Positions 10,703 to 20,440 of a stretch of 64,000 nt of DNA are shown here, piece by piece. Source of the DNA: Arthrobacter sp. MYb214 (GTDB taxonomy: Bacteria; Actinomycetota; Actinomycetes; Actinomycetales; Micrococcaceae); assembly GCF_002979865.1 (NCBI RefSeq), contig NZ_PCPZ01000002.1:124001-188000 (forward strand), read 5' to 3'. The position numbers were made by a program, and so were the translations under genes. The number at the start of each line of letters is the position of its first letter. Within the stretch, counting starts at the first letter, position 1. The notes under the pieces were generated by a model. That model did no database searches and had not been told where the DNA came from. It worked only from the letters and a program-made list of their open reading frames with translations.

Positions 10703-11224
10703 GCAGCCATAGAAACGACAAATTCCTCTAGCCATATTTGCCGACATAATTGGCGTCATTCACGAATTAGTACCGGGGCAGCTTTTACCGCCTGGCGTTG
10801 CAAGTATTTCTCGCGGTCGCACTCGCGGCAATAGCCGCGTAGCCTGTCGAGCGATTAACTATCGAGGGAGAATGCCGAGACCGGGAGGTCGCGGTCACAG
10901 TGGCGGCTGTGCATACCAACGTGCCGGAGGTGAAACTCGCGGCGGCGCACCGTGGTCTCGTTGAGGAACTGTGAGCCTTGAATTAGCTGGCCGAATTCGT
11001 CCCGGCCCACCCACCCCGCTCGGATGGACAATTCCTAAGAATGACAACCTCGGGTCAGCCATGAGATGAGTCAGTTCCAGGGTTGCGGCGGCTGGTTCTT
11101 ATCCTGCCAATTAGCCTCAATCCAGCCAACTGAATACTCGCAGCATTAAACCGATTAGCGTTAATGCATTCCAGAGCCCGGGGAAAAATCCCGGCCCTGG
11201 AGTGGCAGGAAAGAGTTCTGAAGA
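10703..11224. other. Intergenic stretch with possible coding relics
   Basis: No complete gene is supported. A plus-strand run at about 10870-10973 reads VAVTVAAVHTNVPEVKLAAA and then RGLVEEL before a TGA, with coding-like codon use but no start and no known match. It is probably the end of a lost gene. Confidence 0.35.
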
Positions 11225-11968
11225 CTAGTAGAGCTTGTTGGCTCCACCATCTGCCATGAGAGTTTGCCCGGTGACGTACTTGGCGTCATCCGAGAGCAGG
11301 AAGGCGACCACTGGTGCGACGTCGGCTTCCGGATCGCCGAAGCGGCCCAGCGGAACCTTGGCCAGCGACTGCTTGTACAGGTCAGGGAAGGCCTCGCTCC
11401 AGGCCTTGACGCCGTCGGTCAATGCCATGGGGGAGACCACGTTGACGTGGATGTTATTGGCGGCCCATTCGTTGGCGGTCACGCGGGACAAGCCTCGGAT
11501 GGCTTCCTTGGCCGAAGCATAGGCCGCCTGGGTCGGCTGGCCGACCATGGCCGAGCCGGAACCGAAGTTCACAATCGAACCGCCGTTGTCCTTCAGATGC
11601 GGGTAGACGGCGAGCATGAACTGGCGGGTGGCCACAAAGCCGGTGTTGAAGGACAGATCCCAGGCAGCCTGGTCCAGATCGGTGAACGGTGCCTGGCGCG
11701 AGGCATGGGCGTTGTTCACCAAGCCGTTCAGTCCGCCGAAGTTCTCCACGGCCGCGGCAACGGCTGCATCTGCGGTTTCCTGTTTGCTGACATCGCCAGC
11801 GATGAAGATCACCGAGTCGCCGAATTCTTCTGCCAGCGCGGCACCGGCCTCGGCATTCAGATCCACAGCCACGACCTTGGCTCCGCGGCGAGCCAGGACT
11901 CGCGAGATCGCTCCGCCAATGCCGGACGCGCCCCCGGTGACAATGACGACCTTGTTCTCAAGCTGCAT
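11225..11968 (-). CDS. Short-chain dehydrogenase/reductase
   Basis: A 247-residue classical SDR, an NAD(P)-dependent oxidoreductase of the cytoplasm. The cofactor motif TGGASGIG is at ~11-18, DVSKQE at ~59-64, NNAHAS at ~86-91, the catalytic Ser in NFGSGSAM at ~137, and YASAK at ~150-154. The C-terminus YVTGQTLMADGGANKLY is typical. In NNAHAS the usual Gly after NNA is His. The ATG follows AAGGGAGAATTTC, a good ribosome site. An Asp at the end of the second strand (AVDLN) favours NAD. The substrate is unknown. Confidence 0.9.
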   Translation of the reverse strand: MQLENKVVIVTGGASGIGGAISRVLARRGAKVVAVDLNAEAGAALAEEFGDSVIFIAGDVSKQETADAAVAAAVENFGGLNGLVNNAHASRQAPFTDLDQAAWDLSFNTGFVATRQFMLAVYPHLKDNGGSIVNFGSGSAMVGQPTQAAYASAKEAIRGLSRVTANEWAANNIHVNVVSPMALTDGVKAWSEAFPDLYKQSLAKVPLGRFGDPEADVAPVVAFLLSDDAKYVTGQTLMADGGANKLY

Positions 11969-12113
11969 GAAATTCTCCCTTCGGCGGTACCAGAACCGCC
12001 ACGGTCCAAGCGCCGATTACCCGACGTCATTCCGGAGTCTACCGCAGCAAGAATCGTTCGGGGAGCGCAGTCCCAGTGGAAGATTATCCGATATTGACTA
12101 GCGGAAATGGTGC

Positions 12114-12495
12114 TCACCTGCTACCGGATTCTCCAGCTTCCTCATTCAATTGGGCGATGAAACGGGAGATGCGCGCAGCCCTGGCCTTCTCCGTCTTGGC
12201 GATCATCAGCTGGTGCAGTATGTGATAACGCGGCTGGGACTTCAGCGCCTCAAAAACCGCCTTGGCCGCCGGATGAGCATCCAGCGCGCGCTGCAGATTC
12301 GCGGGGACCTGTGCAGTCGCCTGTCCTTGGTGGGCGCGATCCCACCGGCCATCGGCTTTGGCCTTGTCGATCTAGGCCTGTCCACGAGGGCGTATCCTGC
12401 CCTGGGCCATCAGTTCCTGGACGAACTGGGTGTTCTTTTCGGACCAGACGGATGATTTGCGCCGGGGAGTGAAGCGCTGCAGGAACGGCAGAGCT
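12114..12495 (-). pseudogene. Broken YdeI-like gene (copy 2)
   Basis: Read on the minus strand, this encodes FLQRFTPRRKSSVWSEKNTQ, then RIRPRGQA, an amber stop, IDKAKADGRWDRAHQGQATA, and on to HQLMIAKTEKARAARISRFI. It is nearly the same as the intact copy at 14008-14574, in which the stop position reads RGQTEIDK. The first ~80 codons are missing upstream of FLQ (about 12495). It is therefore a 5'-deleted gene that also carries an in-frame stop. It lies on the same strand as copy 3, so the two act as long direct repeats around the TIR gene. Confidence 0.85.
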
Positions 12496-12694
12496 CGACC
12501 AACGCGTCAAACACCAAGATTTCACCGCTGTTAGAGAGCGAGATAAACTTCGAGAGATTCCCAACGAGCGGCAATCCGTTGTAATACTGTCCCGGCGAGC
12601 GGCGAGAGTATAGATACAGCCTTGGTCTCCGTCTTTCTACGACATAACAGGAAGGTTGTTCGACGGGGTCCGACTAGTCTGGGAAGATTGAAGC

Positions 12695-13552
12695 ATGAAC
12701 GTACGCTTGCAGATTTCAGCCTCACAATTGGGCACCCGACTTGACGAAGCTATAGCTCAAGGCAAAAACCTCATTGAGAGTAGTGGTCAAGATGACATAG
12801 ACGTTTTATCTGCCGGGTACCAAACGTGGGATCGGCGAAATCAACTCCTTTTGGATGCAAGTTTCCATACTAAAGGATTCTTCACGAGTGGCCCAAAGAA
12901 TGACTACTTGGATTTTCGAGGGCTTAATTATGCTTTCGGACTGGAAGTAGCTGAATCAGTAACCGTCGATGGGGTCCGAGAGGATATTTTAACTAAGTTG
13001 AACCGGCTAAACGAGCTGAAAAGTAATCTGGGATTCTACGCTCTGGAACCAGAAATCCAAGCCGATAGTGCGAACGTTGCTGAAACAGCTGGGGACAAGC
13101 CATCAGAGATTTTCGTCATTCACGGTCGCGCTGATGCTCCACGGCTTGAAGTGGTGAACTTGATTCTCCGTGCCACCTCGCACCAGCCAATCGTACTCAT
13201 GGAGCAGCCAAACCAAGGCAGAACCATCATCGAAAAACTTGAGGAGCATCTTGGGAAGACTGCGGGCTTTGCCGTGGTAATTGCTACCGGAGACGACGAA
13301 GGTCGACTAGCAGGTACCTCTGAGCTTCAGCTACGGGCCCGACAGAATGTAATCCTTGAACTTGGCTATGCAATGGGACGCTTGGGTCGACAGAACGTAA
13401 CCATCCTGCATGAAGAGAATGTCGATCTTCCATCGGATATAAGCGGCGTCGCATACTATCCATTGGATTCGCACGGAGGCTGGCAACGTCGGTTACTCGG
13501 CGACTTGAAAGCCGCCGGATTCACAGTGAATGCAGAGGCCATATTGGGTTAA
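12695..13552 (+). CDS. TIR-like nucleotide-binding (CAP12/Pycsar-type) effector protein
   Basis: A 285-residue protein. The C-terminal half (~135-280) is a TIR-like domain: SEIFVIHGRADAPRLEVV, EQPNQGRTIIEKLEEH, FAVVIATGDDEGRLAG, RARQNVILELGYAMGRLGR, and GGWQRRLLGDLKAAGF. This is the domain found in bacterial nucleotide-binding and CBASS/Pycsar effectors, several of which degrade NAD+ when triggered. The N-terminal ~125 residues match the alpha-helical sensor-like part often fused to it. No cyclase gene adjoins, so a stand-alone abortive-infection role is inferred. The gene is AT-richer than its neighbours and lies between two ydeI copies. Confidence 0.8.
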   Translation: MNVRLQISASQLGTRLDEAIAQGKNLIESSGQDDIDVLSAGYQTWDRRNQLLLDASFHTKGFFTSGPKNDYLDFRGLNYAFGLEVAESVTVDGVREDILTKLNRLNELKSNLGFYALEPEIQADSANVAETAGDKPSEIFVIHGRADAPRLEVVNLILRATSHQPIVLMEQPNQGRTIIEKLEEHLGKTAGFAVVIATGDDEGRLAGTSELQLRARQNVILELGYAMGRLGRQNVTILHEENVDLPSDISGVAYYPLDSHGGWQRRLLGDLKAAGFTVNAEAILG

Positions 13553-14007
13553 TTTCGTCGCAGTAGGCGGACTAATCAAAATTCGTATCGACCCCCTAGA
13601 ATAATCACAACTGAACGCTAATTTTGATGTTTAGGCACAACAGGGGAAAGTTCCGGAGATACTTTGTGACGGCTAGATATAAAGGGTAATTTCTTGTAGG
13701 TAGCGTTGGCATCACGAGTATAGATATCCGCACATGGCAGACAAGGAAACAAAGTTGGCCCTCTGATACCAAAACTTGGTATGGCGCCGCTCTGGCTCGG
13801 TGCGGAGATAGTTCTAGTCCGAGGCGCTTGTTGCGCATTCCGTGGGTGTTTGTGGAGAAGGCGGAGTTATCTGTCTCCATTCCCCATGCCCGCCAAACTG
13901 AACTACGAGCAACACCTATCAAACATTCTCGCGTCAGAAAAGACCACGATGAAAAATCTCAGTACTCGATTGTGCATCTGAAGGTAGTGCAACTTTCCTG
14001 GCTTCAA
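13553..14007. other. AT-rich stretch without a supported gene
   Basis: No frame here has a ribosome site and a recognisable product. Together with the TIR gene it forms an AT-rich block between the two same-strand ydeI copies. Confidence 0.5.
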
Positions 14008-14574
14008 TTAGTCAGCGCTGTGATTCAACTGTGAGATGAAACGGGTGATGCGCGCAGTCCTGGTCTTCTCCATCTCGGCAATCATGAGCTGGTGCAGGAT
14101 GTGATAGAGCGGCTGGGACTTCAATGCTTCAAACGCCGCCTTGGCGGCAGGCTCAGCATCCAACGCGCGCTGCAGGTCCTCAGGGACCTGGGCCGTTGCC
14201 TGCTCCTGGTAGGCGCGATCCCACCGGCCATCGGCTTTGGCCTTGTCGATCTCAGTCTGACCGCGCGGACGCATCCTGCCTTGGGCGATCAGCTCCTGGA
14301 CGAACTGGGTGTTCTTTTCGGACCAGACGGAGGCTTTGCGCCGGGGAGTGTAGCGCTGCAGAAATGTCTTCTCATCGTTGCTACGCCGCTGTCCGTCGAT
14401 CCAGCCGCTGCATAAGGCTTCCTGCAACGCGTCGGCAACCAGCAATGAGGTCGGTTCGGTGGTGCCTTTCTTGGCTACGAGCAGCCACACGCCATCGCTA
14501 GTTTCTTCGTTTTCATCCAGCCAAGAGCGCCACGCATCAACGTCCTTGAGTATCAACGGATTGTCATAGTCCAT
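14008..14574 (-). CDS. YdeI/OmpD-associated family protein (copy 3)
   Basis: A 188-residue intact family member: WRSWLDENEETSDGVWLLVA, LCSGWIDGQRRSNDEKTFLQ, YTPRRKASVWSEKNTQF, and HQLMIAEMEKTRTARITRF. The start at 14574 (MDYDNP) was chosen by comparison with copy 1 (MDPQDA); an in-frame ATG at 14595 would add MARTIIA. The nucleotide sequence is very close to the broken copy at 12114-12495, which points to a recent duplication. Confidence 0.8.
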   Translation of the reverse strand: MDYDNPLILKDVDAWRSWLDENEETSDGVWLLVAKKGTTEPTSLLVADALQEALCSGWIDGQRRSNDEKTFLQRYTPRRKASVWSEKNTQFVQELIAQGRMRPRGQTEIDKAKADGRWDRAYQEQATAQVPEDLQRALDAEPAAKAAFEALKSQPLYHILHQLMIAEMEKTRTARITRFISQLNHSAD

Positions 14575-14737
14575 GGCAATTATTGTCCTGGCCATGGGTG
14601 CTGAGCGCGAGGGATGGGCAGGATGAGGGTAATAGAGTCAATCAAAAGTAATCGGGGCGCAGGCATTGCGGTGTACTCACACTAGACTTAACTGGAAGTT
14701 ATCCAGTTCTTATTGGTTTGCGTTCTTGGAGGTTATA

Positions 14738-17700
14738 GTGGCGACACCGTTTGATCGTCTGCTTGATTCGTACCGTGCTTTGTCAGATTCCAAGCGCATG
14801 CAAGGCAACTATTTGGAAGCGTTAACAAAGAACTTCTTGCTCAACGATGGTGTGCATTCCCTGCAGTATAAAAACGTGTGGCTTTGGAATGAATGGCCAG
14901 GCAGGGACGGTCGCGCCGATAATGGCATAGATCTGGTAGCAGAGCGATACGACGGCGGAATCACCGCAATCCAATCGAAGTTCTACGCCGAAAATACCCA
15001 AATCGCCAAGAGCGAGATTGACTCTTTCATCTCGAACTCTGGCAAGAAACCCTTTACTCACCGTTTGTGGGTTGATACAACCGGTCGGGAATGGTCCAAG
15101 AATGCTGAGGAGATGCTCGATGGGCAGCATCTACCCATCCAGCGAGTGGGATTAAGCGACTTCCGCAGCTCCAATATTGACTGGGCGACCTACGAAATTA
15201 CCGTGCCGGAGAAGGCGCCGGGGCTGTATGAGAAGAAGCAGCTTCGCCCGCACCAGCATGTCGCCGTGAGCAAAACCCTGGAAGGGTTCGCGGAGAACGA
15301 GCGTGGAAAGCTGATCATGGCGTGCGGTACCGGCAAAACCTTTACCGCGTTGAAGATTGCCGAACGCTTCGCTGAAGCAGAAGGCCACGCGCGAATCCTG
15401 TTTATGGTGCCTTCTTTGACGCTGATGTCGCAGTCACTCAAGGAATGGTCGGACGAGACGGAGCTGCCGATGCACGCCTATGCGGTCTGCTCGGATACTA
15501 AGGTCGGCCGCACCAATAACAACGACATGACCGATGTGGCGATCCATGATCTGCAGATCCCTGCCACCACCGATGGAAAGACCCTGGTCGAGGCGATGAG
15601 CCTGCGTTCGCTGGACGAGGGGATGACGGTCGTGTTCTCCACTTACCAGTCCATTCAGGCCGTTTCTGAAGCGCAGCGGGCCGGGTTGCCAGACTTTGAT
15701 CTGGTGATCTGCGATGAAGCGCACCGCACTACCGGTGCCACATTAGTCGGCGCGAGTGAGTCGAACTTCGTGAAGATCCATTCCAACCAGGTAATCACCG
15801 CGGATAAGCGGTTGTACATGACCGCGACTCCGCGCGTGTTCAACGACAGCATCAAGGACAAGGCCAAGGAAAAAGACGCTGTCCTGTGCTCCATGGATGA
15901 TTTGGAACTTTATGGCCCCGTGTTCCACAGGATCGGGTTCGGGGAAGCCGTTACTAACCAGTTACTGACCGATTACAAGGTGCTGGTGCTCGGCGTAGAC
16001 GAAACTCAGATCGTTGAAACTTTCCAGAAGCAGCTTTCTGATTCGAATATGGAGCTGCAGATCGATGACGTAGCGAAGCTGATTGGTTGCTGGAACGGGT
16101 TGGCCAAACGCCGGGCAGGGTTGCATGAGGCCTCTTTTGGTACGGATTTGGCGCCGATGCGTCGCGCGGTCGCGTTCAACCGGGACATCAAGTCCTCGAA
16201 AATGGTGGAATCCGGGTTCCAGCACTTGGTCAGCACTCATCTGGCGGATCTGGAGAATGATGACCCGACCGATGACCTGCAGGTGCAGGTGAAGCACGTG
16301 GATGGCGGTTTCAACGCAATCCAGCGTGCCGAACGTCTGGACTGGCTGAAGGAAGACACCACCGATAAGGGGCAGGTCTGCCGTATCCTGACCAATGCCC
16401 GTTGCCTGACCGAGGGTGTGGATGTCCCTTCGCTGGATGCAGTGCTGTTCCTGAATCCGCGCAATTCCATGGTGGACGTGATCCAGGCAGTGGGGCGCGT
16501 GATGCGAAGAGCTGAGGGAAAGCAGTTCGGTTACATCATCTTGCCCATTGCGATCCCGGAGGGCATGTCGACCTCTGAAGCACTCAAGGACAACGAGCGC
16601 TACAAGGTGGTCTGGCAGGTATTGCAGGCGCTGCGTGCGCACGATGAGCGCATGGACACCGCGATCAATCAGATCGAGCTGAACAACAAGGCCCCGGAAT
16701 CGATCATCGTCGATAAGATCGACCTGGCACCTAAGAAGAAGTCAGACCGAATTATTGATCCGCGGCCTACCCCGATTGACGAACCTGGCGACCCCGGTCC
16801 CACTCAGAAACCGGTGCAGCCGATGCTGGAGTTCCCGGTGGAGGAATGGAAAGACTCCGTCTACGCGAAGATCGTGGACAAGTGCGGCAACCGCATGTAC
16901 TGGGCTGACTGGTCCAAGGACATCGCCGATATAGCGAACAAGCACATCGCTCTCATCAAGCAGCTACTTGCCGACGCAGATAGCGGACACCGTGCGGCGT
17001 TCGATGAATTCATCGAGGGGCTGCAGCAGAATCTGAACCCAGAGATCGATGACGAGCAGGGCATTGAGATGCTGGCTCAGCATCTGGTGACTAAGCCGGT
17101 GTTTGATGCGATGTTCAAGGATTCGAACTTCACCGAGCACAACCCGGTATCGGTGGCAATGCAGAAGATCCTGGAACAGCTCGATGAAAACTCGGCGTTC
17201 GAGAACGAACGCACCGGGCTAGAGAAGTTCTATGAGTCGGTCCGCGCCCGAGTAAAGGACATCGACAACGCTAATGCGAAGCAACAGATCATTCTGGAAC
17301 TGTATGACAACTTCTTCCGCAATGCTTTCCCCCGCGTCGCAGACCGCTTAGGGATCGTGTTCACGCCTGTACCGGTGGTGGACTATATTTTGCGTTCTGC
17401 TGATGCTGCGCTGCGCCTGGAGTTCGGCAAGTCCCTCTCCGATGAAGGCGTCTCGATTCTGGAACCGTTTGTCGGCACCGGCACCTTCGTCACCAGGCTA
17501 CTGCAGTCCGGGCTGATCAAGCCCGAGGACCTGCACAGGAAGTACACTCAGGAACTGTTCGCCAACGAAATCGTCCTGTTGTCGTACTACATTGCAGCGA
17601 TCAATATTGAAACCGTCTACGCGGAACAGTCCAAGCAACTGGGCGTGGATTCAGGAGAATATGTTCCATTCGATGGCATTGCTCTCACTGATACGTTTCA

Positions 17701-19222
17701 GCTGAACGAGGATGACGGACAGATGAAGTCCAATGACTTCTTCCCTGAGAACCACAAACGTGTGGCCCGGCAGAAGAACCAAGACATTCGTGTCATAGTG
17801 ATGAATCCTCCGTATTCGTCCGGCCAATCGTCGGCAAACGATAATAATCAGAATCAGAAATATCCGGCACTGGACGCCTCAATCGCTGGTACCTATGCCA
17901 AGCACTCAACTGCATCGTTGAAAAACAGCCTTTACGATTCTTACATCCGCGGCATCCGCTGGGCATCGAACCGCGTTAAAAAGGATGGCGTCATTGCGTT
18001 CGTCTCTAACGGGTCTTTCATTGATGGAAACGCAGCAGACGGAATCCGCAAAACCTTCGCCAACGAATTCAGCCGCATCTTCATCCACAACCTACGTGGC
18101 AACGCCCGTACCTCAGGTGAACAGCGACGCAAAGAATCAGGCAACGTTTTTAAAGAGGGGTCGCGAACTCAAGTAGCTATTGCTGTCCTGATCAAGAACA
18201 GTGCTCATAGTGGGCCGGCGGAGATCCTTTACCGAAATATTGGGGACTATCTGTCCCGGGAGGAAAAGCTCGATATTCTCAGCAATGAGGCATCTCTCGA
18301 AGGGACTGATTGGGAAAGAATCAGTCCGAATGAGCATGGTGATTGGATCAACCACCGGGATGAGAAATACGATACCTATCAGCCACTCGGCGACAAGTCC
18401 ACCAAGGGTCAGAGTCATACTCTTGGTATTTTCGAAAACTATTCAGGTGGCGTCAAAAGCAATCGAGATGCGTGGGTTTACAACTTTTCTATCGAAAGAG
18501 TTTCATCTAATGTTCATAATCTCATCAACAACTACCAAGCTGAGATTGACGCGGGGAGCACAGACCCAAATCTAGATCCCGCATATATTGGCTGGAGTCC
18601 TGGGATGCTACAGGATTTCAGGCGAAGAAAAGAACTTAAGTTTCAGGATTCTGGCATTCGTTCTAGCATCTATAGGCCTTTCAATAAGCAGAATCTTTAT
18701 ATGGGAAAGGGGCTTATCGAACGCCCAGGGCAAATGACAAAGCTTTTTCCAACACCGCAACATAGGAACTTCGCATTTGGAGCTACTGGACGAGGATCCA
18801 CAAAGGAATTTTCGGCGCTGATGGTTGATTCACTTCCTGACCTTGAATCAATCTCGAAGGCCCAGTGGTTTGCCTTGTATACGTACGAACCAGTTGAGCT
18901 CGATCCCAATGATTTGCTGTCGTTGGTAGACGATCCAACCTTAATTAATGGATATCGCCGCAAAGACAACATCACTAAGGCAACGCTTAAGTCCTTCCGA
19001 ACTATCTACTCAGACCAGAAACTCACGAAAGAGGACATTTTCTTCTATGTATACGGTCTCCTGCACAGTGGCCAGTACAAAGAGAAGTACTCTGCAGACC
19101 TTGCAAAATTGCTTCCGCGTATTCCGAAGGTTAAGGATTTCTGGGGATTCAGCAAATCCGGTCGTGCTCTCTCCGAATTGCATTTGAACTATGAGTCTGT
19201 TGAACCCTACCCGCTTGAATAA
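14738..19222 (+). CDS. Type ISP restriction-modification enzyme (single chain), cut short by an in-frame stop
   Basis: A restriction nuclease, DNA translocase and adenine methyltransferase in one 1494-residue chain, related to LlaBIII/LlaGI. In order: an Mrr-like nuclease with GIDLVAE (63-69) and QSK (79-81); a superfamily 2 helicase with ACGTGKT (195-201), DEAH (326-329), MTATPR, and QAVGRVMRR as motif VI; a coupling region; a methyltransferase with EPFVGTGTF (~909) and NPPY (~1023); then a target-recognition region. The GTG start is set by GGAGG six bases before it. Translation stops at a TAA at 19220-19222 although the family's C-terminal block continues in the same frame. Without that block, sequence recognition may fail. 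Confidence 0.85.
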   Translation: MATPFDRLLDSYRALSDSKRMQGNYLEALTKNFLLNDGVHSLQYKNVWLWNEWPGRDGRADNGIDLVAERYDGGITAIQSKFYAENTQIAKSEIDSFISNSGKKPFTHRLWVDTTGREWSKNAEEMLDGQHLPIQRVGLSDFRSSNIDWATYEITVPEKAPGLYEKKQLRPHQHVAVSKTLEGFAENERGKLIMACGTGKTFTALKIAERFAEAEGHARILFMVPSLTLMSQSLKEWSDETELPMHAYAVCSDTKVGRTNNNDMTDVAIHDLQIPATTDGKTLVEAMSLRSLDEGMTVVFSTYQSIQAVSEAQRAGLPDFDLVICDEAHRTTGATLVGASESNFVKIHSNQVITADKRLYMTATPRVFNDSIKDKAKEKDAVLCSMDDLELYGPVFHRIGFGEAVTNQLLTDYKVLVLGVDETQIVETFQKQLSDSNMELQIDDVAKLIGCWNGLAKRRAGLHEASFGTDLAPMRRAVAFNRDIKSSKMVESGFQHLVSTHLADLENDDPTDDLQVQVKHVDGGFNAIQRAERLDWLKEDTTDKGQVCRILTNARCLTEGVDVPSLDAVLFLNPRNSMVDVIQAVGRVMRRAEGKQFGYIILPIAIPEGMSTSEALKDNERYKVVWQVLQALRAHDERMDTAINQIELNNKAPESIIVDKIDLAPKKKSDRIIDPRPTPIDEPGDPGPTQKPVQPMLEFPVEEWKDSVYAKIVDKCGNRMYWADWSKDIADIANKHIALIKQLLADADSGHRAAFDEFIEGLQQNLNPEIDDEQGIEMLAQHLVTKPVFDAMFKDSNFTEHNPVSVAMQKILEQLDENSAFENERTGLEKFYESVRARVKDIDNANAKQQIILELYDNFFRNAFPRVADRLGIVFTPVPVVDYILRSADAALRLEFGKSLSDEGVSILEPFVGTGTFVTRLLQSGLIKPEDLHRKYTQELFANEIVLLSYYIAAINIETVYAEQSKQLGVDSGEYVPFDGIALTDTFQLNEDDGQMKSNDFFPENHKRVARQKNQDIRVIVMNPPYSSGQSSANDNNQNQKYPALDASIAGTYAKHSTASLKNSLYDSYIRGIRWASNRVKKDGVIAFVSNGSFIDGNAADGIRKTFANEFSRIFIHNLRGNARTSGEQRRKESGNVFKEGSRTQVAIAVLIKNSAHSGPAEILYRNIGDYLSREEKLDILSNEASLEGTDWERISPNEHGDWINHRDEKYDTYQPLGDKSTKGQSHTLGIFENYSGGVKSNRDAWVYNFSIERVSSNVHNLINNYQAEIDAGSTDPNLDPAYIGWSPGMLQDFRRRKELKFQDSGIRSSIYRPFNKQNLYMGKGLIERPGQMTKLFPTPQHRNFAFGATGRGSTKEFSALMVDSLPDLESISKAQWFALYTYEPVELDPNDLLSLVDDPTLINGYRRKDNITKATLKSFRTIYSDQKLTKEDIFFYVYGLLHSGQYKEKYSADLAKLLPRIPKVKDFWGFSKSGRALSELHLNYESVEPYPLE

Positions 19223-19576
19223 GTGGTGAAAAAGACCGTAGCGGATGAATACGAGATGTACCGTGTACAGAAGTTGGGCTTCCTGGGGCGTAAGGACAAG
19301 ACCGGCATCGTCTATAACCAGAACATCACGCTCAAAGGTATTCCGGAGGAAGCACTGGAGTACCAGGTGAACGGCAAGTCGGCGTTGGAATGGATTATTG
19401 ACCGCTATCAAGTCTCGGTTCATAAATCATCCCAGCTCCGTAATGACCCGAACGACTATTCGCGAGAGGTTGGAAACCCTCGATACATTATTGATTTGAT
19501 CAAGCGAATCATCACAGTATCTTTGGAGACCAACAAAATCGTTGCTAATCTCCCGGCGCTTGAAATCATAGAGTAA
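19223..19576 (+). pseudogene. C-terminal segment of the type ISP enzyme, separated by a single TAA
   Basis: This 117-residue frame is in phase with the preceding gene and begins at the first codon after its TAA (GTG GTG AAA). It reads KKTVADEYEMYRVQKLGF, then ITLKGIPEEALEYQVNGKSA, LEWIIDRYQV, NDPNDYSREVGNPRYIIDL and a final helix. That is the usual last domain of type ISP and related R-M proteins, not a separate family. Joined to the upstream part the chain would be about 1612 residues, close to full-length LlaBIII-like enzymes. Translation could restart at the GTG by coupling, but there is no ribosome site of its own. Confidence 0.8.
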
Positions 19577-19645
19577 TTGCGTTGATTCTATGTCTGGAAG
19601 GTGTCCTTCATTCTAAGGCACCAATGTATGGCGTATTTTAGTGTC

Positions 19646-20275
19646 ATGACAAGTTGGGAAGTTTCTCGACATCCAGAATGGGACATGATGTATGCCGCTG
19701 GCCTGACAGTGCGTGAAATAGCTGATTTGTGTCATGCTAACGTGGCCACAGTTCACCTGCATTTTCGTGTCAGGGAAAAGTACACGCCAGGGGTACACGA
19801 AATCCATGCCGTTGCTTTGGGTAAACGAGACCCTGACCGGCCTTCGACGAGATGGCGGCAGCGTCTCTCCGAAGTGCTCACATTCCAGGAAGCTCACCAC
19901 CGGTTGCCGGACAGTCGGGCCGAAGAGGAGGAGGAACGCTTTCTAGCTCGATGGCTTGCGACACAACGCAATGCCTATCGAAAAGGACGATTGTCAGCGG
20001 CGAAAGTTATTCTCCTTGACGGGGTGAAACGGTGGCAAGTCAACTTGTCGCAACGACGCCGCGACGAACACTGGCGAACCATGCTGGAAGCAGTGAGAAT
20101 TTTCGTCGTTTCTACTGGCCACATGCCTCGTTATAGAACTTACGAGACAGAGGAAGAGCGTGCCTTAGGTGTTTGGCTACACAACCAGCATCAAGGACGC
20201 ATTGAGAACACCTTGCAACCATGGCGACTGGCCGCCCTAAACAACGCTGTTCCGGAGTGGCGTAGCCGAGCCTAA
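19646..20275 (+). CDS. HTH plus helicase-associated (HA) domain protein
   Basis: A 209-residue protein. The N-terminus (PEWDMMYAAGLTVREIADLC, then HANVATVHLHFR) looks like a resolvase-type helix-turn-helix. Two helicase-associated repeats follow: WRQRLSEVLTFQEAHHRLPD ... ARWLATQRNAYRKGRLS at about 69-125, and HWRTMLEAVRIFVVSTGHMP ... VWLHNQHQGRI at about 142-195. HA domains are thought to bind nucleic acid and in actinobacteria often occur beside helicases and R-M genes, which fits the type ISP neighbour. The start is uncertain (19628 or 19646), with no clear ribosome site. Its exact role is unknown. Confidence 0.6.
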   Translation: MTSWEVSRHPEWDMMYAAGLTVREIADLCHANVATVHLHFRVREKYTPGVHEIHAVALGKRDPDRPSTRWRQRLSEVLTFQEAHHRLPDSRAEEEEERFLARWLATQRNAYRKGRLSAAKVILLDGVKRWQVNLSQRRRDEHWRTMLEAVRIFVVSTGHMPRYRTYETEEERALGVWLHNQHQGRIENTLQPWRLAALNNAVPEWRSRA

Positions 20276-20440
20276 GCCAGATACCGTATTTCAACCAATA
20301 AGGAGTTCTAAGAAGAACATTGGAGCACTTCGATGCCGTCAAACAAACGGCGAGGTTTCGAATTCCTTATCGAGTGTTATCCAAACCTGGATTGGACCGA
20401 TGGAACAACGAGGGGTTCCCGCCGGTATAGACTTTCTATT

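Noticed and set aside
13690-13735. Similarity between FLVGSVGITSID here and FLAGNIGIMSMD at 25433
   Set aside because: Only about 12 residues resemble each other, the frame here has no start, and nothing further matches, so chance is likely.
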